From Kineothrix sp. MSJ-39 (GTDB taxonomy: Bacteria; Bacillota; Clostridia; Lachnospirales; Lachnospiraceae), in the NCBI RefSeq assembly GCF_018917935.1, contig NZ_JAHLPN010000019.1, forward strand, positions 1 through 57,226: a DNA stretch of 57,226 bases. The letters run 5' to 3'. A model generated the notes under the pieces. It saw only the letters and a program-made list of their open reading frames with translations. It was not told where the DNA came from and searched no databases. How positions within the stretch are numbered: the stretch's first letter is position 1; each line of letters starts with the position of its first letter. Of this stretch, positions 27,913 through 37,250 are shown piece by piece. The translations under genes were made by a program, and so were the position numbers.

Positions 27913-28914
27913 ATGTCTTACATAGATCAAATCAAAGAAAAAGCAAGAGCAGATAAAAAAACGATCGTATTACCGGAGACAAATGACAAGCGTACATTGA
28001 TCGCAGCATCCCATATTCTGGAAGAGGGGATCGCAGATATTATTATGATCGGTGATGAGGAAAAGATCATGGACGGTGCAGGATGGCTGGAAGTAGAGCT
28101 GGATGGTGTGACTGTGATCAATCCGCAGACGACTGATAAACTGGAAAAATATGTAGAACTTTTGTATGAAACAAGAAAAGCAAAGGGCATGACAATGGAA
28201 AAGGCAAGGGAAACACTGCTGAACGATTATCTGACCTTTGGCGTTATGATGGTAAAAGCAAATGATGCAGATGGCATGGTGGCAGGTGCCTGTCATGCAA
28301 CGGCGGATACGCTCAGACCTGCACTGCAGATCTTAAAGACTGCACCGGGCGTTAAGCTGGTATCCGGCTTCTTTATCTTAGATGTACCGGATTGCAAATA
28401 CGGCGCAAACGGTACATTCCTGTTTGCAGACTGTGGTCTGAACCAGGATCCGAATGCGGAAGAACTGGCCGCGATCGCAGAGTCCTCTGCAAAGAGCTTC
28501 CAGTCACTGGTCGGTGCAAAGCCGATCATTGCCATGCTGTCCCATTCCACAAAGGGAAGTGCAAAGCATCCGCTGGTTGATAAAGTGGTAGAAGCAACAA
28601 AGATTGCAAAAGAGCAGTATCCGTATCTTTGCATCGATGGCGAGCTGCAGACAGATGCAGCACTTGTCCCGTCCGTAGCAAAGGCAAAAGCACCGGGCTC
28701 AGAAGTGGCAGGTAAAGCAAACGTTCTTGTATTCCCGAACCTCGACTGTGGAAATATCGGCTATAAGCTGGTACAGCGTCTTGGCAAAGCAGAAGCCTAT
28801 GGCCCAATGCTGCAAGGTATCGCAAAGCCGGTCAATGATCTGTCCCGTGGATGTTCCTGGGAAGATATCGTTGGTGTGGTAGCCCTGACTGCCGTACAGG
28901 CACAGCTTGTGTAG
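27913..28914 (+). CDS. pta: Phosphate acetyltransferase
   Basis: The 333-residue enzyme has the family start IVLPETNDKRTL and the acetyl-CoA/active-site blocks GMVAGACHATADTLRP, MLSHSTKGSAKHP and ANVLVFPNLDCGNIGYK. It interconverts acetyl-CoA and acetyl phosphate. The start at 27913 has AAAGGAGACGG before it; the longer frame from 27769 runs through the promoter. The usual partner ackA is not next to it: the downstream gene is on the opposite strand. Confidence 0.95.
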   Translation: MSYIDQIKEKARADKKTIVLPETNDKRTLIAASHILEEGIADIIMIGDEEKIMDGAGWLEVELDGVTVINPQTTDKLEKYVELLYETRKAKGMTMEKARETLLNDYLTFGVMMVKANDADGMVAGACHATADTLRPALQILKTAPGVKLVSGFFILDVPDCKYGANGTFLFADCGLNQDPNAEELAAIAESSAKSFQSLVGAKPIIAMLSHSTKGSAKHPLVDKVVEATKIAKEQYPYLCIDGELQTDAALVPSVAKAKAPGSEVAGKANVLVFPNLDCGNIGYKLVQRLGKAEAYGPMLQGIAKPVNDLSRGCSWEDIVGVVALTAVQAQLV

Positions 28915-28959
28915 TTGCACAGGTAAGATTGAATCAATTTTATATTTCAATAAAACAGA

Positions 28960-28987
28960 AAGGCTATGTGGATTTTCACATAGCCTT
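28960..28987. terminator. Hairpin terminator between pta and the membrane protein gene
   Basis: The stem AAGGCTATGTG / CACATAGCCTT is perfect over 11 bp. The T tract is weak on the plus strand (ATTG) and better on the minus strand (TTCTGTTTTA). The minus gene ends inside the stem. Confidence 0.7.
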
Positions 28988-30613
28988 ATTGTCATATTCC
29001 AGACAGCATAAAATCGTCAGGAAATAACTGCTCAGATAAAAGCCGAAATAATACATGAAAAACATTGCCGGTGCTGTCAGAAAGATGAGGACAAGCTGTG
29101 GCAGAGTCAGCAGGATCAGAACAATGCAAAGCACATATCTGTCTGCAGATCCGGGTCGTTTTTTCCGCGTGTGGAATGCTGCAATGCAGCTATAAACAAG
29201 CAGCACCAGCAAAAAGATCGCACCGGGAATACAGTTGTAAAAGACCACAAGCAGTGCGTTCGTCCTGATATTGTCCTGCTCATAATGGCGGCAGGCAAGG
29301 AAAGCGATCGTTTTTTCACGAAGAGCCTGTCCAAAAGGTGGGTTCATAAAGGCAAAATAGGACTTATAGTCGTTGCCATAGTAGACAAGTTTGTTGATCG
29401 CATCGATGCATTCTCCGCCCGGATGGTTGATATAGCCCGGATACAGCCCGTTTGTATAGGCAAAAGTCTGCCATCTGTATTTCAGAAATTTATCCGGGTT
29501 ATAAATGATGAGCCGCAGAGAAGCCTGCATAAAACGGTTCAAGGTTTCTTTTGGCAGGACATCATCGATATTCCAGTACTGGCTGATGTTGCGGACACTT
29601 GCGGACCGGCGGAGCAGGGAAGCATCCACGAGCTCATTGATCGTCATGACATCATCATAGACGCATGGCCCTTTTAAATCCTCGACTTCCGTAAATAAAT
29701 TGGCGACCGGATTTAAGACAAGGGAGATTGGATATTTATTGCTTCCGTTCAATGCGATTTTGTTTGGGATATTGCAAAGGACAAAGAAAACAAGTGCTAA
29801 CACAAGCATACAGACTGCCTGTCTGAATCGAACTTTTTTCAGAAGTAAAAAGGCGAGGGGCAGGAATACGACCAGATAAATAAATTCGCTGCGCCATGCA
29901 CAAAGAAGACCCGTCAGGGCGGACAGGAGTAAAAGCCATTTGCCCGAAAAATGATCTGTTTTGGCAAGGTAGTAAACCTTTGCGAGGATCAGCAGAAAGA
30001 GCCAGCCAACGAGTGTGGCACGCAGGGTAAACAAGTTGCCGTCAATGACAGGCAGCAGGATAAACGGCAGAAATAAGAAAAAACGTTTTTTGCCGGAAAG
30101 TACAGAAAACAGATCATGCATGATCACGGCAAAGATCGTACAGATGAGCAGAAGCTGGATAAAAGTAATGGATGCCATGGAAGGGAAAAACAAAAGGGCA
30201 ACCATATAAAACAGGCTTGTAATACCGGACTGTGCACCGGACATGGTAAAGGAAAGGGCGGCGCGGATCACATAGAATTCGTCTCCCTTAAAAATCCCCG
30301 GCCATGTCAGCAACCAGAAAATGCCCATAAACAGGAAATATCCGATAAAAAAACGAAAATAGGAGAGAAAGGTTTTGTTTTTCTTTCCTATATAATAGAG
30401 GGCGTGTGTCACACAAAGATAAAAGAAGTAAGTAAACAAAACGGCGAGCAGTACAATACAGCTGATGTAAAGCCGGGAATGTTCTGTCCAGGTAAAGGTG
30501 ACCAGATCGCGCCCTTTGACAAGTATGCTATGAAGGATTGTCAGAAAAAGAGAAAGGATCGCAAGAGCCGGTTTTAAAATAGAAGTCTTTTTGGAAACAC
30601 TTGTTGTCATCAT
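28976..30613 (-). CDS. Polytopic membrane protein, glycosyltransferase-like (DUF6020-type)
   Basis: The 545-residue protein has about 12-13 hydrophobic helices. A large loop of about 130 residues (roughly 310-440) contains GLYPGYINHPGGECIDAINK. An acidic GDEF segment after the third or fourth helix (TWPGIFKGDEFYV) sits where GT-C enzymes have their catalytic acid. I therefore read it as a GT-C/DUF6020-like lipid-linked sugar transferase, with low certainty. Two ATG codons stand in tandem at the start (30613 and 30610); AGGAG fits the second better. It is monocistronic, and a 17-bp palindrome lies 31 nt upstream. Confidence 0.65.
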   Translation of the reverse strand: MMTTSVSKKTSILKPALAILSLFLTILHSILVKGRDLVTFTWTEHSRLYISCIVLLAVLFTYFFYLCVTHALYYIGKKNKTFLSYFRFFIGYFLFMGIFWLLTWPGIFKGDEFYVIRAALSFTMSGAQSGITSLFYMVALLFFPSMASITFIQLLLICTIFAVIMHDLFSVLSGKKRFFLFLPFILLPVIDGNLFTLRATLVGWLFLLILAKVYYLAKTDHFSGKWLLLLSALTGLLCAWRSEFIYLVVFLPLAFLLLKKVRFRQAVCMLVLALVFFVLCNIPNKIALNGSNKYPISLVLNPVANLFTEVEDLKGPCVYDDVMTINELVDASLLRRSASVRNISQYWNIDDVLPKETLNRFMQASLRLIIYNPDKFLKYRWQTFAYTNGLYPGYINHPGGECIDAINKLVYYGNDYKSYFAFMNPPFGQALREKTIAFLACRHYEQDNIRTNALLVVFYNCIPGAIFLLVLLVYSCIAAFHTRKKRPGSADRYVLCIVLILLTLPQLVLIFLTAPAMFFMYYFGFYLSSYFLTILCCLEYDNKAM

Positions 30614-30643
30614 AAATCTCCTAAAGGTTATATCTGATATCGC

Positions 30644-30660
30644 AACGATCAGTGATCGTT
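30644..30660. promoter_or_regulatory. 17-bp perfect palindrome, candidate operator
   Basis: AACGATCA-G-TGATCGTT is perfectly symmetric. It lies between the membrane protein gene and the divergent promoter of the DUF177 gene, where a dimeric repressor would be expected to bind. No cognate regulator is visible. Confidence 0.5.
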
Positions 30661-30739
30661 ATTTCCTTCAATATAGCATAGACAGCTTTGTTTGACAAAT
30701 GGCGCAGGAAGCTTTGTGAGAAAAAATGTACAAATGCAG

Positions 30740-30768
30740 TTGACAAACCACAGGGGCATATGTATAAT
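30740..30768 (+). promoter_or_regulatory. Promoter of the DUF177-rpmF unit
   Basis: TTGACA (30740-30745), a 17-nt spacer and TATAAT (30763-30768) form a full consensus promoter about 20 nt before a GGAG ribosome binding site. Confidence 0.88.
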
Positions 30769-30794
30769 TGTTTGAGTGTGGATAGGAGTATGCT

Positions 30795-31304
30795 ATGCTT
30801 TATAACCTGACTGGTATATTATCAAGTGAAGAAAAGGTAGAAAAGCTGACAGTTCCATATGAGCATGAGACTGTGAGCAACGGATTGGATTCCTACAAGA
30901 TTCTGGAAAAATCCGATCTGACTTTAACACTTGCCAATAAGGCAAAAGGTGAAGTGGAAGCAGAAGGTGAGATTTCCTTGGTGTGTGAGATCCCATGTGA
31001 TCGCTGCCTGAAGCCTGTTAAGGTTCCTTTTTCTTTAAAGATAAGCGAATATCTGAAGGAAAGCGACTTTGAGGATCCTGAAAAAATGGAGGAAATGCCA
31101 TTTATCGAAGGTTTTTCACTGGATACGGATGCTCTTATAAACAACGAAATTATTGTAAACTGGCCGATGAAGGTTTTATGCAAGCCCGACTGCAAAGGAA
31201 TCTGCAAGGTGTGCGGCAAAAACCTGAATGAGGGGGACTGTGGATGTGATACATTCGTTCCGGACCCGCGTATGGCAGTAATAAAAGATATCTTTAACGC
31301 GTGA
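30795..31304 (+). CDS. yceD: DUF177 (YceD-like) protein
   Basis: The 169-residue protein has the DUF177 signature: CDRCLKPV in the middle (about 72-79) and a C-terminal CKGICKVCGKNLNEGDCGC, giving Cys-pair metal sites. The family is always upstream of rpmF and is linked to 23S rRNA accumulation and ribosome assembly. The binding site GGAG is 6 nt before the ATG at 30795. rpmF starts 15 nt after its end. Confidence 0.9.
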   Translation: MLYNLTGILSSEEKVEKLTVPYEHETVSNGLDSYKILEKSDLTLTLANKAKGEVEAEGEISLVCEIPCDRCLKPVKVPFSLKISEYLKESDFEDPEKMEEMPFIEGFSLDTDALINNEIIVNWPMKVLCKPDCKGICKVCGKNLNEGDCGCDTFVPDPRMAVIKDIFNA

Positions 31305-31319
31305 TAAGGAGGTGTAACG

Positions 31320-31502
31320 ATGTCCATCTGTCCAAAAAATAAATCTTCTAAAGGTAGAAGAGATAAGAGAAGAGCGAACTGGAAAATGAGCGCTCCAACA
31401 CTTGTAAAGTGCTCAAAGTGTGGTGCTTTAATGATGCCTCACAGAGTATGTAAGGCTTGTGGCAGCTACAATAAGAAAGAGATCATTTCCGTAGCTGAAT
31501 AA
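31320..31502 (+). CDS. rpmF: 50S ribosomal protein L32 (zinc-ribbon form)
   Basis: The 60-residue protein begins MSICPKNKSSKGRRDKRRAN. It has two Cys pairs, CSKCG and CKACG, the zinc-binding C+ type of L32. AAGGAGGTG precedes the ATG. Confidence 0.96.
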   Translation: MSICPKNKSSKGRRDKRRANWKMSAPTLVKCSKCGALMMPHRVCKACGSYNKKEIISVAE

Positions 31503-31515
31503 TGAATTGCAGAGT

Positions 31516-31552
31516 AAGGCTGTTGCTTTTGAAAGAAAGCAGCAGCCTTTTT
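31516..31552 (+). terminator. Intrinsic terminator after rpmF
   Basis: AAGGCTGTTGCTTT pairs with AAAGCAGCAGCCTT (one G-U pair) and TTTTT follows. plsX then has its own promoter. Confidence 0.85.
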
Positions 31553-31577
31553 GTGTAATAGGAAGCTGGAACAGAAC

Positions 31578-31606
31578 TTGCAATTTTACCCTGTTTCCAG
31601 TATATT
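31578..31606 (+). promoter_or_regulatory. Promoter of plsX-acpP
   Basis: TTGCAA (31578-31583), a 17-nt spacer and TATATT (31601-31606), with an overlapping TATAAT at 31606-31611. No clear FapR-type operator is seen. Confidence 0.65.
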
Positions 31607-31651
31607 ATAATATAGCGTTTTTATAATTAGAAAAGCAAGGGAGTCGATAAA

Positions 31652-32674
31652 ATGGCTGAATTGGTAAAAGTAGTTGTAGATGCCATGGGCGGCGATAATG
31701 CGCCCGGTGAAATCGTAAAAGGTGCAGTGGAAGCGCTTGCAGAGAGTAAGGATATTTTCCTTTATCTGCTTGGCGTGGAAGAAGCCGTAAAGCAGGAACT
31801 TTCCAAATATACATATGATCGGGAGCGCGTAGAGGTAGTTGCCTGTTCGGAAGTCATTGAGATGGCAGAACCGCCGGTCAATGCGATTCGTAAAAAGAAG
31901 GATTCTTCTATCGTAAAGGGCATGCATATGGTGCGCGAAGGACAGGCAGATGCATTTGTATCCGCAGGCAGTACAGGTGCTGTCTTAGTAGGTGGACAGG
32001 TTCTCGTTGGCAGGATCAAGGGCGTGGAAAGACCGCCGCTTGCACCGCTGATCCCGACAGATAATGAAAGAGGCTGTTCTCTTCTGATCGACTGTGGTGC
32101 AAATGTGGATGCACGTCCGTCCAATCTCGTGCAGTTTGCAAAAATGGGTTCCATTTATATGGAAAGTGTTATGGGTGTCAAGAATCCAAAGGTCGGTATC
32201 GTCAATATCGGTGCAGAGGAAGAAAAGGGAAATGCGCTTGTGAAAGAAACCTTCCCGCTTCTGAAGGCATGTCCGGACATTAACTTTGTGGGCAGCGTGG
32301 AAGCAAGAGATATTCCTGCCGGTGTGGTAGATGTCGTGGTATGTGAAGCCTTTACCGGTAATGTTATTTTAAAGACGTATGAAGGTGTCGGCGCAACGCT
32401 GATCAGCAAGGTAAAGAAGGGCATGATGAGTTCCCTGCGCAGCAAGATCGGTGCACTTTTGGTAAAACCTGCCCTGAAGCAGACACTGAAAGCATTTGAT
32501 CTGGAGCAGTATGGAGGTGCACCGATGCTCGGGCTGAAAGGGCTGGTTGTCAAGACACATGGCAGCAGTAAATCTGTAGAGATCAAAAACTCCATTCTGC
32601 AGTGTGTGACATTCCAGAAACAGCAGATCAATGAGAAGATCAAAGAAAAAATACAGCTTGCGGATGCAAAGTAG
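31652..32674 (+). CDS. plsX: Phosphate acyltransferase PlsX
   Basis: The 340-residue enzyme begins VVVDAMGGDNAPGEIVKG and carries the family blocks FVSAGSTGAVL and GFTGNV-like AFTGNVILKT. It makes acyl phosphate from acyl-ACP, the first step of the PlsXY route to phosphatidic acid. acpP follows 12 nt later, so enzyme and carrier protein are co-expressed. Confidence 0.96.
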   Translation: MAELVKVVVDAMGGDNAPGEIVKGAVEALAESKDIFLYLLGVEEAVKQELSKYTYDRERVEVVACSEVIEMAEPPVNAIRKKKDSSIVKGMHMVREGQADAFVSAGSTGAVLVGGQVLVGRIKGVERPPLAPLIPTDNERGCSLLIDCGANVDARPSNLVQFAKMGSIYMESVMGVKNPKVGIVNIGAEEEKGNALVKETFPLLKACPDINFVGSVEARDIPAGVVDVVVCEAFTGNVILKTYEGVGATLISKVKKGMMSSLRSKIGALLVKPALKQTLKAFDLEQYGGAPMLGLKGLVVKTHGSSKSVEIKNSILQCVTFQKQQINEKIKEKIQLADAK

Positions 32675-32686
32675 GAGGCTTTTCAC

Positions 32687-32926
32687 ATGGAATTTGAAGT
32701 ATTACAGGAGGCTCTTGTCGAGGTGATGAATGTGGCACCGAATGAGATACATATGGATACGACATTAGCCGGGGATCTGGGGATCGATTCTCTGGATGCA
32801 TTTCAGATCATTCTGAAACTACAGGAAAGACTTTCTATAGAACTGGATCCGAAAAAGATAGAAAAGGTGGAAACTGTCGGGCAGGCGGTAAGGCTGCTCG
32901 AACAGACTGTGAAAGCAAATCAGTAA
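32687..32926 (+). CDS. acpP: Acyl carrier protein
   Basis: The 79-residue acidic protein has the phosphopantetheine Ser in LGIDSLDAFQIILKL (Ser about residue 35). The usual acidic helix II begins right after it (DSLDA rather than the commonest DSLDTVE). TAGGAGG precedes the ATG. It sits in the plsX-acpP-rnc order. Confidence 0.93.
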   Translation: MEFEVLQEALVEVMNVAPNEIHMDTTLAGDLGIDSLDAFQIILKLQERLSIELDPKKIEKVETVGQAVRLLEQTVKANQ

Positions 32927-32946
32927 AGACCCTGTAAAGGGTCTTT
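32925..32946 (+). terminator. Small hairpin between acpP and rnc
   Basis: AAAGACCC / GGGTCTTT with a TGTAAA loop starts in the acpP stop codon. The following CTTC is a poor T tract, so it may attenuate or protect mRNA rather than terminate fully. Confidence 0.6.
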
Positions 32947-32961
32947 CTTCAAGGAGAAAAA

Positions 32962-33660
32962 ATGAATCAATACGGATTTGAAGGACTGGAACAGAAGATA
33001 GGTTATACTTATACGGACAAAAAGCTTCTGCGTCAGGCAATGACACATACTTCATTTGCCAATGAGCAGAAGATGAACAAATTAAAGAGCTATGAACGGA
33101 TCGAATTTCTGGGAGATGCCATACTGGAAATGGTCAGCAGTGAGTTCTTCTATTTTACGTATCCGGATCTGCCGGAGGGAAAACTGACTCAGATGCGTGC
33201 AAGCAGTGTCTGTGAGCAGGCACTGGCGATCACGGCGCGTGATCTTTCGCTGGGCAGTTACATGCTGCTTGGAAAAGGAGAAGAATTGACTGGTGGGCGT
33301 GACAGAGACTCTATCATCGCAGATGGGGTAGAGGCGATCATCGGCTCTATTTATCTGGATGGCGGTCTGGCACCGGCAAAGGAATTTATCCTGACACATG
33401 TGTTGAACGATCTGGAAAAGAAGCAGCTGTTTTATGACGCAAAATCAATCTTGCAGGAAAAGGTACAAATCGGACATCTGGGAAATCTGTCATATAAGCT
33501 GATTGCGGAAGACGGACCGGATCATGCAAAACATTTCGCCGTAGAAGCATGGCTGGATGATACCCGGATCGGAAGCGGAGAGGGACATTCCAAGAAGCTG
33601 GCAGAACAGCATGCGGCGTATCAGGCACTGCTGCAGATGCAGGCGCAGGAAACTAACTAA
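32962..33660 (+). CDS. rnc: Ribonuclease III
   Basis: The 232-residue protein has the RNase III signature ERIEFLGDAILEMV (about 47-60), a second acidic pair in DGVEAIIGSIYLD, and a C-terminal double-stranded RNA binding domain (about 160-230, ending GSGEGHSKKLAEQHAA). It processes rRNA precursors and structured mRNA. It is followed 12 nt later by smc, a common Firmicute order. Confidence 0.96.
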   Translation: MNQYGFEGLEQKIGYTYTDKKLLRQAMTHTSFANEQKMNKLKSYERIEFLGDAILEMVSSEFFYFTYPDLPEGKLTQMRASSVCEQALAITARDLSLGSYMLLGKGEELTGGRDRDSIIADGVEAIIGSIYLDGGLAPAKEFILTHVLNDLEKKQLFYDAKSILQEKVQIGHLGNLSYKLIAEDGPDHAKHFAVEAWLDDTRIGSGEGHSKKLAEQHAAYQALLQMQAQETN

Positions 33661-33672
33661 AGTAGGTGTTTT

Positions 33673-36600
33673 ATGTATTTAAAAAGTATAGAGGTACATG
33701 GATTTAAATCCTTTGCCAATAAGATTTTATTTGAATTCCATAATGGTATTACCGGTATTGTAGGGCCGAACGGAAGCGGAAAAAGTAACGTAGCGGATGC
33801 AGTCCGCTGGGTACTGGGTGAGCAGAGCGTCAAGCAGCTTCGTGGTGCATCCATGCAGGATGTCATTTTTTCGGGAACACAGAGCAGAAAGCCGCTGGGT
33901 TACGCCTATGTGGCGATCACACTGGATAACAGCGATCATTCCCTTGCCATTGATTATGAAGAAGTGACCGTGGCACGTAGACTGTATCGTTCGGGAGAAA
34001 GTGAATACCTCATCAACGGAACCGTCTGCAGACTGAAGGACGTCAACGAGCTTTTTTATGATACAGGTATTGGTAAAGAAGGCTATTCCATCATCGGACA
34101 GGGACAGATCGATAAGATCCTGAGCGGAAAGCCGGAGGAAAGAAGAGAGCTGTTTGATGAAGCGGCGGGTATTGTAAAGTTCAAACGCCGTAAAAATGAA
34201 GCGCAGAAGAAGATGGAGAATGAAAGACAGAATCTTGTGCGTGTCAATGACATTCTGGCAGAATTGGAAAAGCAGACCGGCCCTTTGGAGAAGCAGTCTG
34301 AAAAAGCAAAGATCTATCTGAAAAAGAAAGAGGAAATGAAGACACTGGATGTCAACATGTTCTTTCTGGAAAATAACAGAATGCAGGAGCAGCTCACTGA
34401 GGCGACGGGCAAATATGAGATCGCACAGGCTGATCTGAATAAAGCAAAGGACAGCTTTGCAGGCATTAAGGAAGAATATGAGCGCGTTGTTTCCGAGATT
34501 GAGCGCCTGGAAGAAGAGATCGGACGGGAACGGGAAAATCTGTCGAATGCATCCGAGCTTCGTGGCAAGCTGGAAGTGCAGATCAATATTTTGAAGGAAC
34601 AGATCCGGTCAGCAGGGGACAACAGAGAGCATTTTGCGCAGAGAGAGCAGAGCGTGCGCAGCCAGATCGCAGAAAAAGAAGAAGAAAAAAATGCGATCTT
34701 AGAGGAAAAGAAGTCATTTGACGCAGAATATGAAAAGATGCGTCTGCAGATGGAAGAGGCAGCAGGCAGACTTTCAGACATGCAGCAGCAGATGGACGCG
34801 TATAATGAAACCATAGAGAAAGATAAAAAGACGATCATTGATGCACTGACAGAGCGTGCAACGATCAAATCCAAGATCGGACGCTACGATACGATGCTCG
34901 AGCAGATCAATATCCGCAAGGCAGAGATGAGTTCCCGCCTGCTTTTGGCACAGTCGGAAGAAGAAAAGCAGGATGAAGAGATCGAACGCTTAGAGCAGGA
35001 ATTTGAGCAGATCAATGTGACGATCCGTGAGCTGAATGAGCAGCAGACAAAGCTCGAAGAACGCAACAGTGAGATCACGGATGAGCTTTCCGCAAAAGAT
35101 CAGAAGCTGCGCGATACACAGGTATTATATCATCAGGAAAAATCAAAGCTGGATGCGATCTCCAATCTGACAGAACGCTATGATGGCTATGGAAACAGTA
35201 TCCGGCGTGTTATGGAGCAGAAGGAACAGAATAAAGAGATCATCGGTGTTGTTGCGGATATCATCAAGGTAGAGAAAAAATACGAAGTGGCGATCGAGAC
35301 AGCACTCGGCGGCAATATCCAGAATATCGTTACAGAGGATGAAGAAACTGCCAAAAAGATGATCCGCTTCTTAAAGAAGAACAAATACGGAAGAGCTACC
35401 TTCCTGCCACTGACAAGTATCCTGCATCCGCAGGAATTTAAGACACCGGAAGTGTTAAAAGAAAAAGGCGTGCTTGGCATGGCGGATGCACTTGTGGAAA
35501 CAGAAAAGAAATACCGCAATGTGGCAAAAGCAATGCTGGGCAGAATTGTCGTGGTCGATGATGTGGATCATGCGGTGCAGATCGCCAGAAAATACGATTA
35601 CGGAATCCGTATGGTAACGCTTGAAGGCGAGCTGTTAGTACCGGGCGGTGCAATCAGCGGTGGTGCTTTTAAAAATGCAAGCAATCTGCTGGGACGCCGC
35701 AGAGAGATGGATGAGCTGGATGCAAAAGTGAAATCTTACCTGCACAAGGTGGATGAGCTGCTGGATGAGATCGAAAGCTGCAAGGCGGAGCGTACAAAGG
35801 TGCGTAAGGACTTAGAAGCTGTCAAGGGTGATCTGCAGGCGAAGTTCATTGCACAGAATACAGCCAGATTAAATGTTATTCAGGCACAGGAGAAGAAGTC
35901 GGAAGCAGGCAAAGGCTTCGAACGTCTGAAAGAAGAAGCAAAGGACGTAGAGGCACAGGTTCTTGAAATAGAAGAAAATAAAAAGCAGATCCAGAAGGAA
36001 CTGCTGACTTCCGAAGAGGAAGAAAAAAGACTGCAGGCTGAAGTGGCGGAGGTACAGAAAAAGCTGGATGCCCTCAGACTGGAAGAAAATGAGATCGCAA
36101 ACAGCCATACACAGCTTGGTATGGAAACAGAAAAGGCACTGCAGAAACAGGGCTTTATGCAGCAGAATGTGGACCGTATCAACGGAGAGATCGGGCGCGT
36201 TCAGGCAGAACTGGAAGAAATCTTAGAGAGTCTGACCGGAACAAAAGAAGATATGGACCGGAAAAATGCAGATATCGAAAAGCTGCAGCAGACGATCGAT
36301 GCTTCCTATACCTCGCAGGATGAGAATAAAGAAAAACTCGAAGCGGATACGGCAAAAAAACAGGAATTATCCGAAAAGCAGAAGGGCTTCTTTACAGAGC
36401 GCGAAAAGCTGTCCGATCAGATTTCCGCACTGGACAAAGAAGTATATCGATTAAATGCCCAGAAAGAACGGCTGAAAGAGGCACTGGATGCCCAGATCAA
36501 TTATATGTGGGATGAATACGAGATCACACTTTCCGAGGCTGCCAAGCTGAAGGATGAAGAAATGAACGATCTGCCGGGCATGAAGCGACAGATCGCAGCG

Positions 36601-37233
36601 ATCAAGGATGATATCAAAAAGCTCGGTGATGTCAATGTCAATGCCATTGAGGATTACAGGGCATTGATGGAACGATATTCGTTTTTGTCCAACCAACATG
36701 ATGATCTGGTGCGGGCAGAAGAAACGCTGCAGGGTATTATCACCGATCTGGATACGGCAATGCGGAACCAGTTCCATGAAAAATTTGCCCAGATCAGTAC
36801 CGAGTTTGACAAGGTATTTAAGGAATTGTTCGGTGGCGGACAGGGTACACTGGAACTGATGGAGGATGAAGATGTTCTGGAAGCAGGCATCCGTATCATC
36901 GCACAGCCGCCGGGAAAGAAACTGCAGAACATGATGCAGCTCTCCGGTGGAGAAAAGGCGCTGACTGCGATCGCACTCTTATTTGCGATCCAGAACCTGA
37001 AACCGTCTCCGTTCTGTCTGCTGGATGAGATCGAGGCAGCACTGGATGATTCCAACGTTACCAGATTTGCAAAATACTTACATAAGCTTACAAAACACAC
37101 GCAGTTTATTGTAATTACCCATAGACGTGGTACAATGGAAAGGGCAGACCGCCTGTATGGTATTACCATGCAGGAGAAGGGCGTTTCTACATTAGTCAGT
37201 GTCAATCTGATCGAAAAGGATCTGACACAGTAA
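33673..37233 (+). CDS. smc: Chromosome segregation SMC protein
   Basis: The 1186-residue protein has an N-terminal ATPase half with Walker A GPNGSGKSN (about 32-40) and two long coiled coils (about 170-500 and 680-1020). A flexible hinge lies at about 515-665 (AISGGAF at its end). The C-terminal half carries the signature LSGGEKALTAIALLFA and Walker B FCLLDEIEAALDD. It forms the condensin complex that compacts and separates chromosomes. Full length is normal. ftsY follows. Confidence 0.97.
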   Translation: MYLKSIEVHGFKSFANKILFEFHNGITGIVGPNGSGKSNVADAVRWVLGEQSVKQLRGASMQDVIFSGTQSRKPLGYAYVAITLDNSDHSLAIDYEEVTVARRLYRSGESEYLINGTVCRLKDVNELFYDTGIGKEGYSIIGQGQIDKILSGKPEERRELFDEAAGIVKFKRRKNEAQKKMENERQNLVRVNDILAELEKQTGPLEKQSEKAKIYLKKKEEMKTLDVNMFFLENNRMQEQLTEATGKYEIAQADLNKAKDSFAGIKEEYERVVSEIERLEEEIGRERENLSNASELRGKLEVQINILKEQIRSAGDNREHFAQREQSVRSQIAEKEEEKNAILEEKKSFDAEYEKMRLQMEEAAGRLSDMQQQMDAYNETIEKDKKTIIDALTERATIKSKIGRYDTMLEQINIRKAEMSSRLLLAQSEEEKQDEEIERLEQEFEQINVTIRELNEQQTKLEERNSEITDELSAKDQKLRDTQVLYHQEKSKLDAISNLTERYDGYGNSIRRVMEQKEQNKEIIGVVADIIKVEKKYEVAIETALGGNIQNIVTEDEETAKKMIRFLKKNKYGRATFLPLTSILHPQEFKTPEVLKEKGVLGMADALVETEKKYRNVAKAMLGRIVVVDDVDHAVQIARKYDYGIRMVTLEGELLVPGGAISGGAFKNASNLLGRRREMDELDAKVKSYLHKVDELLDEIESCKAERTKVRKDLEAVKGDLQAKFIAQNTARLNVIQAQEKKSEAGKGFERLKEEAKDVEAQVLEIEENKKQIQKELLTSEEEEKRLQAEVAEVQKKLDALRLEENEIANSHTQLGMETEKALQKQGFMQQNVDRINGEIGRVQAELEEILESLTGTKEDMDRKNADIEKLQQTIDASYTSQDENKEKLEADTAKKQELSEKQKGFFTEREKLSDQISALDKEVYRLNAQKERLKEALDAQINYMWDEYEITLSEAAKLKDEEMNDLPGMKRQIAAIKDDIKKLGDVNVNAIEDYRALMERYSFLSNQHDDLVRAEETLQGIITDLDTAMRNQFHEKFAQISTEFDKVFKELFGGGQGTLELMEDEDVLEAGIRIIAQPPGKKLQNMMQLSGGEKALTAIALLFAIQNLKPSPFCLLDEIEAALDDSNVTRFAKYLHKLTKHTQFIVITHRRGTMERADRLYGITMQEKGVSTLVSVNLIEKDLTQ

Positions 37234-37250
37234 GGAGAATGCAGAAGGAT

